IMG/VR virus record: IMGVR_UViG_3300032117_000067
Span: 1 to 39,386 of that record
Reading direction: 5' to 3' (one strand)
Source: a virus
Length of the DNA: 39,386 nt
Position numbers and translations under genes: made by a program. Shown piece after piece: positions 8,463-16,663 of this stretch. The notes beneath the pieces were generated by a model. The model ran no database searches, was not told the DNA's origin, and saw only the letters and a program-made list of their open reading frames with translations. How positions within the stretch are numbered: position 1 is the first letter of the stretch; each line of letters starts with the position of its first letter.

Positions 8463-8465
8463 TGG

Positions 8466-8633
8466 TCAGCTCGAAGCCGAAGTCGTGACGCCATTCCGCA
8501 AAAACGCTGCCAGAACCGCCGTTGAGATTGGCCCGATGGCTGCCTGCCAGGTCATCTGACCTTCCAGAACAGTCGCGACGACACCGAGAACTGTCAGCCC
8601 TGCGGTGATGTAAGTCTTATAACCTGAAAGCAT
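8466..8633 (-). CDS. Small membrane protein, possible second holin
   Basis: 55 residues from ATG 8633, with GAGGA 8 bases upstream; an earlier in-frame ATG at 8660 has no such site. Two hydrophobic stretches are visible (ITAGLTVLGVVATVL and AAIGPISTAVLAAFL) with a short polar turn between them, then RNGVTT. Proteins of this shape and size are common in phage lysis cassettes and are annotated as holins or holin-like. It lies between the endolysin and the spanins. With a larger holin-like gene at 8972-9373, it could be an accessory or antiholin. Confidence 0.6.
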   Translation of the reverse strand: MLSGYKTYITAGLTVLGVVATVLEGQMTWQAAIGPISTAVLAAFLRNGVTTSASS

Positions 8634-8646
8634 GATCTTTTCCTCT

Positions 8647-9060
8647 TCAGAGTTTGCCACCGGCTTCGAAGTAACTCAGAGGATGCCCGCCGGTGAATTG
8701 GAAGTGAGGCATCTCTTTGAACCGAGGCCAATCAAAGCCCCATTCAAACCCTAGGGACTTGAAGATCCCTGCAATAACATGCCACTCAGGACGAGTGCCA
8801 GTGAAATCAGGCTTACCACCAATGACAGGATAGATATCCAGAGCGCAACCGTATTGGTGCATTGATTGTCCTGCTCGGGCATTGGTTATAACCCTTCCTG
8901 GCTCTGTCCGACCCTGGGCAAAGAGTTGATTCTGCTCTTCCCCTGTCCGCAGGGTACAAGTTACCAGAACATCAATCCCCTTGGCTTTGCACTCCGCCAG
9001 AGCCTGCTCCGCCTTGTCCCGAACTATCGGATGAAGATCGTTCAGATTTCGATCGGCCAT
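8647..9060 (-). CDS. Endolysin, M15-type L-Ala-D-Glu/D-Ala-D-Ala peptidase
   Basis: 137 residues from ATG 9060; an upstream TTG at 9078 is also in frame. The zinc peptidase signature of the M15 (VanY/T5 endolysin) group is complete: S66xH68xxxxxxD75 (SMHQYGCALD) and the third ligand H119 in EMPHFQF. TLRTGEEQNQLFAQGR is the usual substrate-side helix. It cleaves peptide bonds in peptidoglycan at lysis. There is no signal peptide, so it needs a holin for release. Its 5' end overlaps the 3' end of the holin-like gene by 89 bases in another frame. Confidence 0.9.
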   Translation of the reverse strand: MADRNLNDLHPIVRDKAEQALAECKAKGIDVLVTCTLRTGEEQNQLFAQGRTEPGRVITNARAGQSMHQYGCALDIYPVIGGKPDFTGTRPEWHVIAGIFKSLGFEWGFDWPRFKEMPHFQFTGGHPLSYFEAGGKL

Positions 9061-9373
9061 TGCTTTGGACCTTTCCAAATTTCATATCAGCCCATCGGCT
9101 GAAGATCGTATCAATCCCATACGGACCAAGATAACCCGTGATGATCGCGATAGAAACTGTTGGATTCCAGCCTAAGTTCCACCAGTTACAAAGGCCAAGA
9201 GCAATCCAACCCGTTCCTAATGCGATGGGAATATCCCAGAACAGTGCCCATGACAAGGGCTTAACTTGGCCCGCTTGGGCGAGTTTCGCATGGAACATAA
9301 GTCGTCCTAACATACCAGCACAGCCTGTAAAGAACCAAGGTGCTACTTCGTCAATCAACTCTTTTTGAGCCAT
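8972..9373 (-). CDS. LydA-like holin
   Basis: 133 residues from ATG 9373, with AAGGTG upstream. Three hydrophobic stretches appear: APWFFTGCAGMLGRLMF, ALFWDIPIALGTGWIALGL and VSIAIITGYLGPYGIDTIF. A hydrophilic Ser/Gly-rich tail of about 35 residues follows. This matches the LydA/phage holin 3 type, which makes the inner-membrane lesion that frees the endolysin. The tail is encoded in the overlap with the endolysin start, so it may be there for coding economy. First gene of the lysis cassette. Confidence 0.75.
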   Translation of the reverse strand: MAQKELIDEVAPWFFTGCAGMLGRLMFHAKLAQAGQVKPLSWALFWDIPIALGTGWIALGLCNWWNLGWNPTVSIAIITGYLGPYGIDTIFSRWADMKFGKVQSNGRSKSERSSSDSSGQGGAGSGGVQSQGD

Positions 9374-9381
9374 TTTGCACC

Positions 9382-10011
9382 TTATGTATATGAAAAGACA
9401 ATTTGGCCAATACCACCTGATCCTCCGGGAGGACTGGAATGCGCAGCGCCTATAGCACCACCAGCACCCCCGCCGCCTGGAGGATTACCAGCAGCCCCAG
9501 AAGTTGTTTGAGAGGCTCCGCCATTAGGAGCTGCTGCGCCAGAGCCTCCAAAATTCCCTTGGACGCCGCCATTGCCAGCAGTATTAGTGTCACCACCACT
9601 TCCAACAGTAGCTGCTAACCCGGCTGTTCCAACAGCATTTGAACCAGGCCCACCAGCGCCGCCCCCATTGGCTGTGCAAGTCGTCAGACTGAAAGTCCCA
9701 CTAGAGACAGAACTTCCTGTTCCATTATTTCCTGAAGAAGCTTGCCCAGCAGCTGTATAATTCAGTGTCTTTCCCCAGTTAGCAGATGTAAGCGCAATGG
9801 TTTTTTGAAAGTACCCTCCAGAACCACCACCACCCCCATTACAATCTGCATCCAGCACGCCAGAACCACTTCCTCCAGCCCCACCGCCACCCCATCCTTG
9901 AATCACAACAGAACTTGCACCAGAAGGTATAACCTCTGTTCCACTAGTACCCTGGTAAGTCCTAGAGGTCGGGGTAAAGCCCCCAAAGAATGTCATAAGA
10001 ATTCCTGACAT
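9382..10011 (-). CDS. Glycine-rich tail-tip/adhesin-like protein
   Basis: 209 residues from ATG 10011. A second in-frame ATG at 9996 has a better ribosome site (AGGA, 6 bases) and may be the real start. After TYQGTSGTEVIPSGASSVVIQGWGG, the protein is a series of glycine runs separated by short polar stretches, ending GGIGQIVFSYT. Such glycine-rich domains occur at phage tail tips. In T-even-like gp38 adhesins they fold as packed polyglycine-II helices that present receptor-binding loops. It follows the tail-fibre gene and is the last gene before lysis, which suits a host-recognition protein. No enzymatic motif is seen. Confidence 0.65.
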   Translation of the reverse strand: MSGILMTFFGGFTPTSRTYQGTSGTEVIPSGASSVVIQGWGGGGAGGSGSGVLDADCNGGGGGSGGYFQKTIALTSANWGKTLNYTAAGQASSGNNGTGSSVSSGTFSLTTCTANGGGAGGPGSNAVGTAGLAATVGSGGDTNTAGNGGVQGNFGGSGAAAPNGGASQTTSGAAGNPPGGGGAGGAIGAAHSSPPGGSGGIGQIVFSYT

Positions 10012-10012
10012 T

Positions 10013-11464
10013 TTAAGTCACCCCACTGCCAGCAATAACCCAAGTCGTAGCTGCCACCTTTAATAGCGTGGCAAGCCCATAGCCAGCTAAAGTTCTTGTA
10101 CCAGTATTTGAAGTTCCGGCTTGATAAAGAGTATCTGTCGTGATCGAGATCGACTGATTTGAACTACTGTTATTAAAGATTGTAATCGCGGAGCCTATGG
10201 GAAAAGCTACTGAACTATTTGCAGGAATCGTCACACCACCAGTCGTGATACTGATATGCTTGCCCATATCACTGAAAGCAAGCGTATAGCCAGAAGTTTG
10301 ATAGTTCTGCGGAAGTCCTTTATACCCAAAGGTATCCACTACTGCTGGGATTGTGATTGACCCTCCCGAAGTAATCACCAGCACATTTTGCGATGTCGCC
10401 TGATTGTATATGTAAAAAGTATCCGCACCTGCTGTTCCAGGATCCGTCCCGATTTCGAACTTCGTTGCCCCATTGGACTGAAAACGAACATTCGCCTTCC
10501 AGGAAGTTCCTGTGGTATTATTCAATAGCAGAGCCGGAATTTGCCCAGAAGCTGCTACTGATCTGATCGTGCCATTAACGTCCAGAGGCACTACTGGAGC
10601 CGCTATGCCAATCCCAACATAACCTCCAATAGGCTGAAGACACAGATTATAGATCGTTGAAGATCCGCTGGTGGTGAAAGCCGATTGCAGCCATTGAGTA
10701 TACAGTGAACCTACGTCGAACTGTCCAGAGAGGAGAAAGTTTCCCCCAGTTCCGCCGAGAAAAGCTGCAGAATAGGTTGAAAGATTAGCAGAAGTCAGAC
10801 TTCCCGCAGCTACTTGCGAAACCCCATAACCGATATTTGATTGTCCAACTGCCTGAAAAGGCATAGTTGGCGAAGCTGTTCCCAATCCAAAGTAACCTGC
10901 AGAAGTCAGTACCATAGCACTATTCGTACTGTTAGCTACTGACCAATAATGGCCTGTCGAAGACACATGACGAAGTGCTTGCGCTCTGATATAAATTGAA
11001 TCGTCCGGTGCCACACCAAAGGTCAGCATTCGAGAATCTGATGAGGTAAAGGTAAGCCCAGAAGTGGCTGTTCCTAGAAGACTAAAGCACTCTCCAGCAT
11101 CATAACTTGCGGGGGAAGCCGAAACAGCACTGAAAAAAGAGGCTGACTTCTCACCTGAACTCACAACCTGCAAAGGAAGAGTTGGAGTTGTAATACCTAC
11201 ACCAAGATAGCCACTTACAGAGCCATTAGCAGCAATCGCCAGGCTCTGCGCACTCAAAGCATTGACTGCTGAAAGATTCTGGTTATTCCAACCAATTGGA
11301 CCTGAAGGTTTTCCTTGCCCATCCCTGGTTAAGACCATACTCATCGCTGCAGCCAGATCATTGATGACCTGATTGTAGTAAGAAGATGAAATGTTCGTGT
11401 TTGTGATCGCGGGAAACGCTGGGCTTACCGGGGGAGTATAATTCCCTGAACCATCAAAAGGCAT
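10013..11464 (-). CDS. Tail fibre protein
   Basis: 483 residues. The N-terminus, MPFDGSGNYTPP then ISSSYYNQVINDLAAAMS, is the virion-anchoring start seen in many podovirus fibres. Three spaced repeats follow (GYLGVGITTPTLPLQVV, GYFGLGTASPTMPFQAV, GYVGIGIAAPVVPLDVNG). These belong to the GIGTTSP-type repeat of beta-rich fibre shafts. The C-terminal ~100 residues (from about IPAVVDTFGYKG) form a separate beta domain, likely the tip. No chaperone-type peptidase dyad is seen. The gene starts at ATG 11464, sharing one base with the preceding stop (TAATG), with GGAG upstream. Base composition is A+T-rich compared with the capsid genes. Confidence 0.82.
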   Translation of the reverse strand: MPFDGSGNYTPPVSPAFPAITNTNISSSYYNQVINDLAAAMSMVLTRDGQGKPSGPIGWNNQNLSAVNALSAQSLAIAANGSVSGYLGVGITTPTLPLQVVSSGEKSASFFSAVSASPASYDAGECFSLLGTATSGLTFTSSDSRMLTFGVAPDDSIYIRAQALRHVSSTGHYWSVANSTNSAMVLTSAGYFGLGTASPTMPFQAVGQSNIGYGVSQVAAGSLTSANLSTYSAAFLGGTGGNFLLSGQFDVGSLYTQWLQSAFTTSGSSTIYNLCLQPIGGYVGIGIAAPVVPLDVNGTIRSVAASGQIPALLLNNTTGTSWKANVRFQSNGATKFEIGTDPGTAGADTFYIYNQATSQNVLVITSGGSITIPAVVDTFGYKGLPQNYQTSGYTLAFSDMGKHISITTGGVTIPANSSVAFPIGSAITIFNNSSSNQSISITTDTLYQAGTSNTGTRTLAGYGLATLLKVAATTWVIAGSGVT

Positions 11465-14151
11465 TACTTATCTCCGAGTTTATTGGCAATCAGAGCTGCC
11501 ACGAGCTGAGCCATAACATCCTTAGCAATCGGTGGAGCATTGACAGCATCAGGGGCAATGCCGATACCTTTGGAGAGTAGGGCTCTAGTGACCTGGCGGG
11601 CCCCCGGCGCATAGAGCGCAGCCATAGCTGGAACCCCAAGAAGAGTTTCCAAACCCAATGCTGCACCTTGATGACCCGAAGCCTCTGCCCCCGCAGCAAG
11701 CAAATGAGGAAGTCCGAGAACCCCAGCTGTTTTCCAGAAGTTTAAAGAACTCGGAGCAGCTTTCTGTCCCATGATCCTCTGGCCAGCCTCAGCATAAGCT
11801 TGGTCAAAGGCCCGTCCGGTTGCACTATTTACCTTGTTTGGAGAATTATCCATCTTCCTAATTGAGGCATCATACTGCGTTGGAGAGTTGAGATTATCAG
11901 GATTCGAGCCTGCTCGATTGGTGGCATCATAGACAACTTGACTTCGAGCATAAGCCCGATCAAGAGCTTGGAGTTGTGGGCCTTCCACAGGATTCTGTCT
12001 CACAATCATGTCTTGAAGATGCTGCTTGATGTCCCCAACATGACCAAGCATTTCACGAGCCTGCTGTGGTGTCATAACTCGATTGTCCATATTCAGGCTC
12101 GAATCAGCGAGACTACGAAGCTGATCCTCTACCCCACCGAGTTGTCCGCGGGTTGCCTTGTAGGAAGCTCCGGTATACCCACCATTCTGATCCAGCAGTG
12201 TCCCTTCCAGTGGCCGAACATTCTGCACATAGTAGCTAAAAGGCTTCCGACCCATCTGGGCAATATCTTGCTCTTTCCCTACCATTCCGAGCCCAAAAGT
12301 ATTATCCCTCGTCCCCGAGATATTAGGAAGCAAGTTATCATAAGCCTGATCCAGTCTATCACGCATGATAGCATTTCCAGCCGTTCCAGGCTCTGTCCCT
12401 GGAGGCATCGTCGCATCGACTTGTGGGCTAGGAAGCCCCTCATTTGCAAGAGCCAATGTCCGCTCATTATTATTCAGATTATAAGAACCCTCCGCATTTT
12501 CCCTGGCTCCCCGGACAATAGGTACATCCAGCAGCATCTCTTCCAGCCGTCCTGCGCCAATCGCTTGAGGCGTCGTCAGATCAACCCCTTTCAATTGCGC
12601 TAGATCAGCAAGCTGCTTCTCACCCATGAACCCTTGGGCGCCTCGCACGGCAAATCGCCCGCCAACGGCTCCTAGGGCGCCAATCCCGCCACTAGCGGCG
12701 ATGTCCCCTAGCGAACCTCCATTATCCGCCGTGGTGAGGCTCCCATGCCCCGCATTCGCCGCTACGTCCGCAATCACCGCCCTCTTAGCCGGATCATAAA
12801 GCAGCTTCGGTAGAACAGCCCCTCCAACCTCAGCAGCTTTTCCGAGCCCGGCTGAGATTAGTTTATCCCCTCCGAGAATCCCGGTGATTTGACCTGCCAA
12901 ACTCCCGGTAGTTGAAGCCGTCGGATTGGCCTCGTTGGCCAGTTGTCCAGCTTCTTTCTGCTTGTCTGTTTCCAGCAGATGGGAAATATCAGCCGTAGCA
13001 GAATCAGCATAGTTGCGGAGGAAAGTCGGGAGAGGCTTCGACCCTTCTACAGCCGAATACTGTTCCTGTGGAGTCAGGGTTCTGATTGGATCAGGAATCC
13101 GTGTCGTGATGTGATTGGAAGGATCGTTAAACCCTTCCACAAACTTCTGAACCTCAGGATTGCTTGGGTCAAGAGGTTGAGCAGAACCTGGCAGATATTT
13201 CTGCTGCAAAGCATTCCGCATATCAACGTACATTTCTGGTGTCAGCTTCCCGCGAGGGATTGAAGCCAGAAACGCTGCGTGTTCCTGTTGAAGCCCATCA
13301 GGCCATTTGCCTGCTTGTTCCGTAGTAGAAGTTTGATTATTCGGAGCTTCTGCCTGTCCATTGGGAAGATAATGCTGTTGTGCAAGCGTTGCTGGAATAC
13401 CTTGAATATTCTTATAATAATCCATAGCCTCTGGTGGAAGCGCGTATTTATCAAACATGAGTTTCCCAGCACCAGATTGCACAATTGCTCTGGAAGCCAG
13501 ATTATTCCAATTACCAAAGGTATTTCCAATCTCCTTTGGTGTATCTGCAGGAGTTATGCCATAAATCCCAAGATTGACTATACCTTCTTCTGGAGAATAT
13601 CTTGCACCGGCTACGTGGGCAGCGGCTTCCAGAGCCCCCTTGAAAGATTTATAAGCTTCTAAACGATCTTCGGCTCTTGCAGGCTCATAATGATTCAGGT
13701 AGTAAGTTCGGGCAGTCAGTTGCTGCTGGAAAGGGGTTTCACCCGGAGCCAAGGGCCCAAGATGCTGAGCAAAAGCCTCTTCCCCATAGCTGGGCTGTAA
13801 AAGTGTTGGATCTTTCTTATAAATATCGTGCATAGTTGAGAGGCTGCGAAGAAGCTGAACAGCCACACCAGCTGCTCTGCGCTCCTCGGCATCAGTAGTG
13901 ATACCACCTTGTGCACTTCTTGCAAGCGCATCTGACTGCGCCTTTGCGGCTTCTGCTGCTGTTGAGACCTGCTCATGGGCAATGCTTCCGCCCTTTTGGG
14001 CGTTACTCAGAGTATAGTCTGGACTATCTGGCAGTACAACATTCGGATTGAAGCCTCCAGGAGGAGATACCACAACAGGTCGCGGGGCTGCTTGCCGGGC
14101 CCTTGCCGCAGCCAACACCGCTTGCACATCAGGAGGAAGTTGATCAGCCAT
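11464..14151 (-). CDS. Large internal virion (DNA ejection) protein
   Basis: 895 residues from ATG 14151, with GGGGA 6 bases upstream, one base after the preceding gene. The longer frame to 14175 would overlap that gene and lacks a site. Composition is Ala/Gln/Gly/Pro-rich and largely helical. An N-terminal segment (VQAVLAAARARQAA) and a central Gly/Ala-rich, partly hydrophobic stretch (GGIGALGAVGGRFAV) look able to insert in membranes, as does a stretch near the end. I see no lysozyme or transglycosylase motif. Size, place between nozzle and fibre genes, and company of two similar Gln/Ala-rich proteins suggest a capsid-internal protein released into the host during DNA entry. No direct homology is claimed. 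Confidence 0.6.
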   Translation of the reverse strand: MADQLPPDVQAVLAAARARQAAPRPVVVSPPGGFNPNVVLPDSPDYTLSNAQKGGSIAHEQVSTAAEAAKAQSDALARSAQGGITTDAEERRAAGVAVQLLRSLSTMHDIYKKDPTLLQPSYGEEAFAQHLGPLAPGETPFQQQLTARTYYLNHYEPARAEDRLEAYKSFKGALEAAAHVAGARYSPEEGIVNLGIYGITPADTPKEIGNTFGNWNNLASRAIVQSGAGKLMFDKYALPPEAMDYYKNIQGIPATLAQQHYLPNGQAEAPNNQTSTTEQAGKWPDGLQQEHAAFLASIPRGKLTPEMYVDMRNALQQKYLPGSAQPLDPSNPEVQKFVEGFNDPSNHITTRIPDPIRTLTPQEQYSAVEGSKPLPTFLRNYADSATADISHLLETDKQKEAGQLANEANPTASTTGSLAGQITGILGGDKLISAGLGKAAEVGGAVLPKLLYDPAKRAVIADVAANAGHGSLTTADNGGSLGDIAASGGIGALGAVGGRFAVRGAQGFMGEKQLADLAQLKGVDLTTPQAIGAGRLEEMLLDVPIVRGARENAEGSYNLNNNERTLALANEGLPSPQVDATMPPGTEPGTAGNAIMRDRLDQAYDNLLPNISGTRDNTFGLGMVGKEQDIAQMGRKPFSYYVQNVRPLEGTLLDQNGGYTGASYKATRGQLGGVEDQLRSLADSSLNMDNRVMTPQQAREMLGHVGDIKQHLQDMIVRQNPVEGPQLQALDRAYARSQVVYDATNRAGSNPDNLNSPTQYDASIRKMDNSPNKVNSATGRAFDQAYAEAGQRIMGQKAAPSSLNFWKTAGVLGLPHLLAAGAEASGHQGAALGLETLLGVPAMAALYAPGARQVTRALLSKGIGIAPDAVNAPPIAKDVMAQLVAALIANKLGDK

Positions 14152-14152
14152 C

Positions 14153-15175
14153 TTAATTCCCCACAGAAATTCCATTTGAAGCCAGCCAGCTATCCGCCGA
14201 CTGCTTGCCGAGAGTTGATGTCAGATGCTGATACCCCATCGGATCGATGCGACGAGCAGACTTGGCTTGGACCATAATCGACCCAGCCGTATCAAAAGGA
14301 TCAGCAGCTGCTGCTTGTGGTTGAGCAGTTGGTGCCACAGGCGTCAGAGGGTTACCATTCGGAACACTCTGGATTGGAGCAACTGGTGCAGCAGGAGCAG
14401 CTGCCGAGCCAGGAAGCCCACCATTGTTGATAAACCCATTCGCGACTGGATCAGCTTGTTGCGGGCCTCCTGAAGGCGGTGTTGGAAGTCCTGCGCCAGT
14501 CCTTCCCGTCCGCATACCATAGATTGCCGGAAGGTTATAAGTCACAGAACCATCAGGATTTCTTGTCGTATTTGCTGATGGATCACTGGGAAGTACAGCA
14601 CCTGGCTTCAGCAGAGCCGGATCAAGTGCAATACCTCCGATATTTTTCAGATCGTTCGGAGTCGTCAACTGCCCACCAGCGAAACTGTGAACACCACCAG
14701 CCTTGTCGAGCCCCATCGTAACCCTCATTGGACCATTAAGCCCTTGAGCGATCAGATCCGTCGGAGAGACCTCTGTCTTATTTTCTTGAAGCTTCTTCGC
14801 CCCAGCCTCAAACTGCCCCAAGACTGGCTGCACCCAAGGGTTTTGCCCCCATTTCAGTGTCAGTTGATCCGCGGGCATACCTGCCTGAACATCCTTGGTA
14901 AAGTCCTGCATAGCCTGCTGCCGCGTGCCCATCATGGCCTGGGTTAATCCAGCATAGCCAGCATTATTCGCCTTGTCCATCTTCTTCGCCATCAAGGCCT
15001 GGACAAGACTGGCAATCGGTTGCAGGTAGGAAGTCTGATTTGGCCCACCGCCTTCTAAAGCCTTCTGACGAAGCTCTTGAGCGATCTGCATCCGCTGCAT
15101 GAGCTTCTGCTGATCTGCCTCATACCCCGTAGGAAGTACAAGCTTTGGAATCGAGACATCACCGATATCAGCCAT
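14153..15175 (-). CDS. Probable internal virion protein
   Basis: 340 residues from ATG 15175, with AGGA upstream. The N-terminal ~130 residues are helical (QKLMQRMQIAQELRQKALEG, then QALMAKKMDKANNAGYAGL). The middle and end are Pro/Ala/Gly-rich and probably disordered (PAAPVAPIQSVPNG and similar), closing with a small domain (DPMGYQHLTSTLGKQSADSW). I do not recognise a family. It sits in a tight three-gene set of Gln/Ala-rich proteins between the nozzle and fibre genes, the usual place of podovirus ejection proteins. Confidence 0.5.
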   Translation of the reverse strand: MADIGDVSIPKLVLPTGYEADQQKLMQRMQIAQELRQKALEGGGPNQTSYLQPIASLVQALMAKKMDKANNAGYAGLTQAMMGTRQQAMQDFTKDVQAGMPADQLTLKWGQNPWVQPVLGQFEAGAKKLQENKTEVSPTDLIAQGLNGPMRVTMGLDKAGGVHSFAGGQLTTPNDLKNIGGIALDPALLKPGAVLPSDPSANTTRNPDGSVTYNLPAIYGMRTGRTGAGLPTPPSGGPQQADPVANGFINNGGLPGSAAAPAAPVAPIQSVPNGNPLTPVAPTAQPQAAAADPFDTAGSIMVQAKSARRIDPMGYQHLTSTLGKQSADSWLASNGISVGN

Positions 15176-15189
15176 CTGAACTATCCTAA

Positions 15190-16236
15190 TTAAGCCATAA
15201 TGGCGGCAGAACCAATACCGCTCAGACCAGAAAGCATTCCACTATACTGATTCATCTGCATCTGGTACTGTTGCAATGCCGCCGAATACTGACTCTGTGC
15301 AGCCTGCATGAGTGGGGCCGATTGAGCTTGTGCTCCTCCAGCCACATTCCCAAATGTCGGGTTTTGAACCTGCCCACCAGTTCTCAGAGCATTCAGTGTA
15401 TTCAGTGGCTCAGTCTGGAAGTAAGCACCTTCCTGAATTGCCTGCTGTTGTGCCTGGTTTGCAAACTGACTACCAGCAAGACCTTGGTTAAACTCTTGAT
15501 TCTGAGCCAGGTTCTGCTGATTAGCACTGGAAAGGTTCTGCGCATAATTCTGTTGCTGAGTTTGCAGCGCATCCTGGATCTGGTTCTGAGCTTGTTGCTG
15601 GCCAGCAACAACTGCTGCGGCTTTTTGCTGAGCTTGATTTGAAGCAAGTTGTGTATTCGCATAACCAGCAGCTTCTGATCCACCCTCAATACCCTGATTT
15701 GCCAGCTGAGCTGCAAGTTGCTCGCTCTGCTGCTGCTGACTTGGAGCCATCTGCGTCAGCATAGCCTGTGTGACAGCATTGGCATTGGCTGTATAATCGG
15801 CAGGATTAATAGCTGAGGTCGTCGTCGGAGCGACCGAACCTTGAACTTGCGTCGGAGTTGCAGCCAGTCCCTGTGTCAGTGGATTAAACTGACTCGCATT
15901 CAGTGGTGTACTTGCAGCATTTACAACTGCTGGCATAGTCCCTAGAGCTGCTGAGTTCAGTCCCGTCGACAGACTTGTATTCTGGTTAAACAGCTGCTGC
16001 TCTGCCGGCGACAGACTCGTCGTGGCAGTTGCTTGGGGAATATAATTCCCATTCTTATCTGTATAACCCTGGCCTGAACCTGGTTGCGAATAGCTATAAG
16101 TCAGATTACCATAAGGAGTAATCTGATTATCTTGATTAAGCTGATTGTTCGCAACCGCAGTCTGCGTATTCGCAGATCCCTGCGCAACGGCTGCTGCTGT
16201 ATAGTCAGGTGCTGCTGGAGCGCTTGGTTTGCCCAC
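15190..16236 (-). CDS. Gln/Ala/Asn-rich internal virion or DNA-transfer protein
   Basis: 348 residues from GTG 16236, with AAGGGA about 8 bases upstream. The opening MGKPSAPAAPDYTAAAVAQG and the TPYGNLTYSYS stretch are characteristic of a widespread family of short-tailed phage proteins in this genome position, usually annotated as internal virion or DNA-transfer protein. The central part is a long Gln-rich helix (QQQSEQLAAQLANQG, AQQKAAAVVAGQQQ). The first 32 bases overlap the end of the GNAT-like gene. Probably virion-internal; mechanism unknown. Confidence 0.58.
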   Translation of the reverse strand: MGKPSAPAAPDYTAAAVAQGSANTQTAVANNQLNQDNQITPYGNLTYSYSQPGSGQGYTDKNGNYIPQATATTSLSPAEQQLFNQNTSLSTGLNSAALGTMPAVVNAASTPLNASQFNPLTQGLAATPTQVQGSVAPTTTSAINPADYTANANAVTQAMLTQMAPSQQQQSEQLAAQLANQGIEGGSEAAGYANTQLASNQAQQKAAAVVAGQQQAQNQIQDALQTQQQNYAQNLSSANQQNLAQNQEFNQGLAGSQFANQAQQQAIQEGAYFQTEPLNTLNALRTGGQVQNPTFGNVAGGAQAQSAPLMQAAQSQYSAALQQYQMQMNQYSGMLSGLSGIGSAAIMA

Positions 16237-16663
16237 GATATTTTTCCCTTAAGGATAGCCATTTGCACTGATCTTTTCCCAGAGTATAGATCAGTAAATC
16301 CCCTTTCGGGCTGGCATCCTTGAGGGTAGCCTCAAGCGAGAAACCGATGTTCTCAATAAAATTCCTGGAATCGAAATTCTCTGACTCAACAGGAGAGATT
16401 ATCTTATTAACTTTCAACTGCTCGAAAGGATAGTAAAAGCAAAACCAGAGAAATTCTCTATTCAGCCAAATTCTACCCTCTCCGACACAATGAAGCATGA
16501 CACTCGCCCCATTGCAACCTTCAAATAAACAAGCTGCAATAGGCCCGACGCCATCTTGCCAGAGGCCAATAATAGATCCTCTACCAGGATGCCATTCCAT
16601 ATGAAGTCTCTGGGCAATCCAAGGACCATAAAGATCCTCTTGTCCTATGAGAATCCGCTTCAC
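16205..16663 (-). CDS. GNAT-fold acetyltransferase-like protein
   Basis: 152 residues from GTG 16663, which overlaps the preceding stop as GTGA. The pattern IIGLWQDGVGPIAACLFEGCNG, VNKIISPVESENFDSRNFIENIGF and SLEATLKDASPKGDLLIYTL follows the GNAT layout (central beta-strands, then a late 'xxNxxsrrfxexxGFxxEgxlrda' segment). GNAT-like proteins are frequent inside podovirus structural cassettes, but their substrate there is unknown. The acetyl-CoA loop (R/QxxGxG/A) is not obvious, so activity is uncertain. It may modify a virion or host protein. Confidence 0.6.
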   Translation of the reverse strand: MKRILIGQEDLYGPWIAQRLHMEWHPGRGSIIGLWQDGVGPIAACLFEGCNGASVMLHCVGEGRIWLNREFLWFCFYYPFEQLKVNKIISPVESENFDSRNFIENIGFSLEATLKDASPKGDLLIYTLGKDQCKWLSLREKYRGQTKRSSST

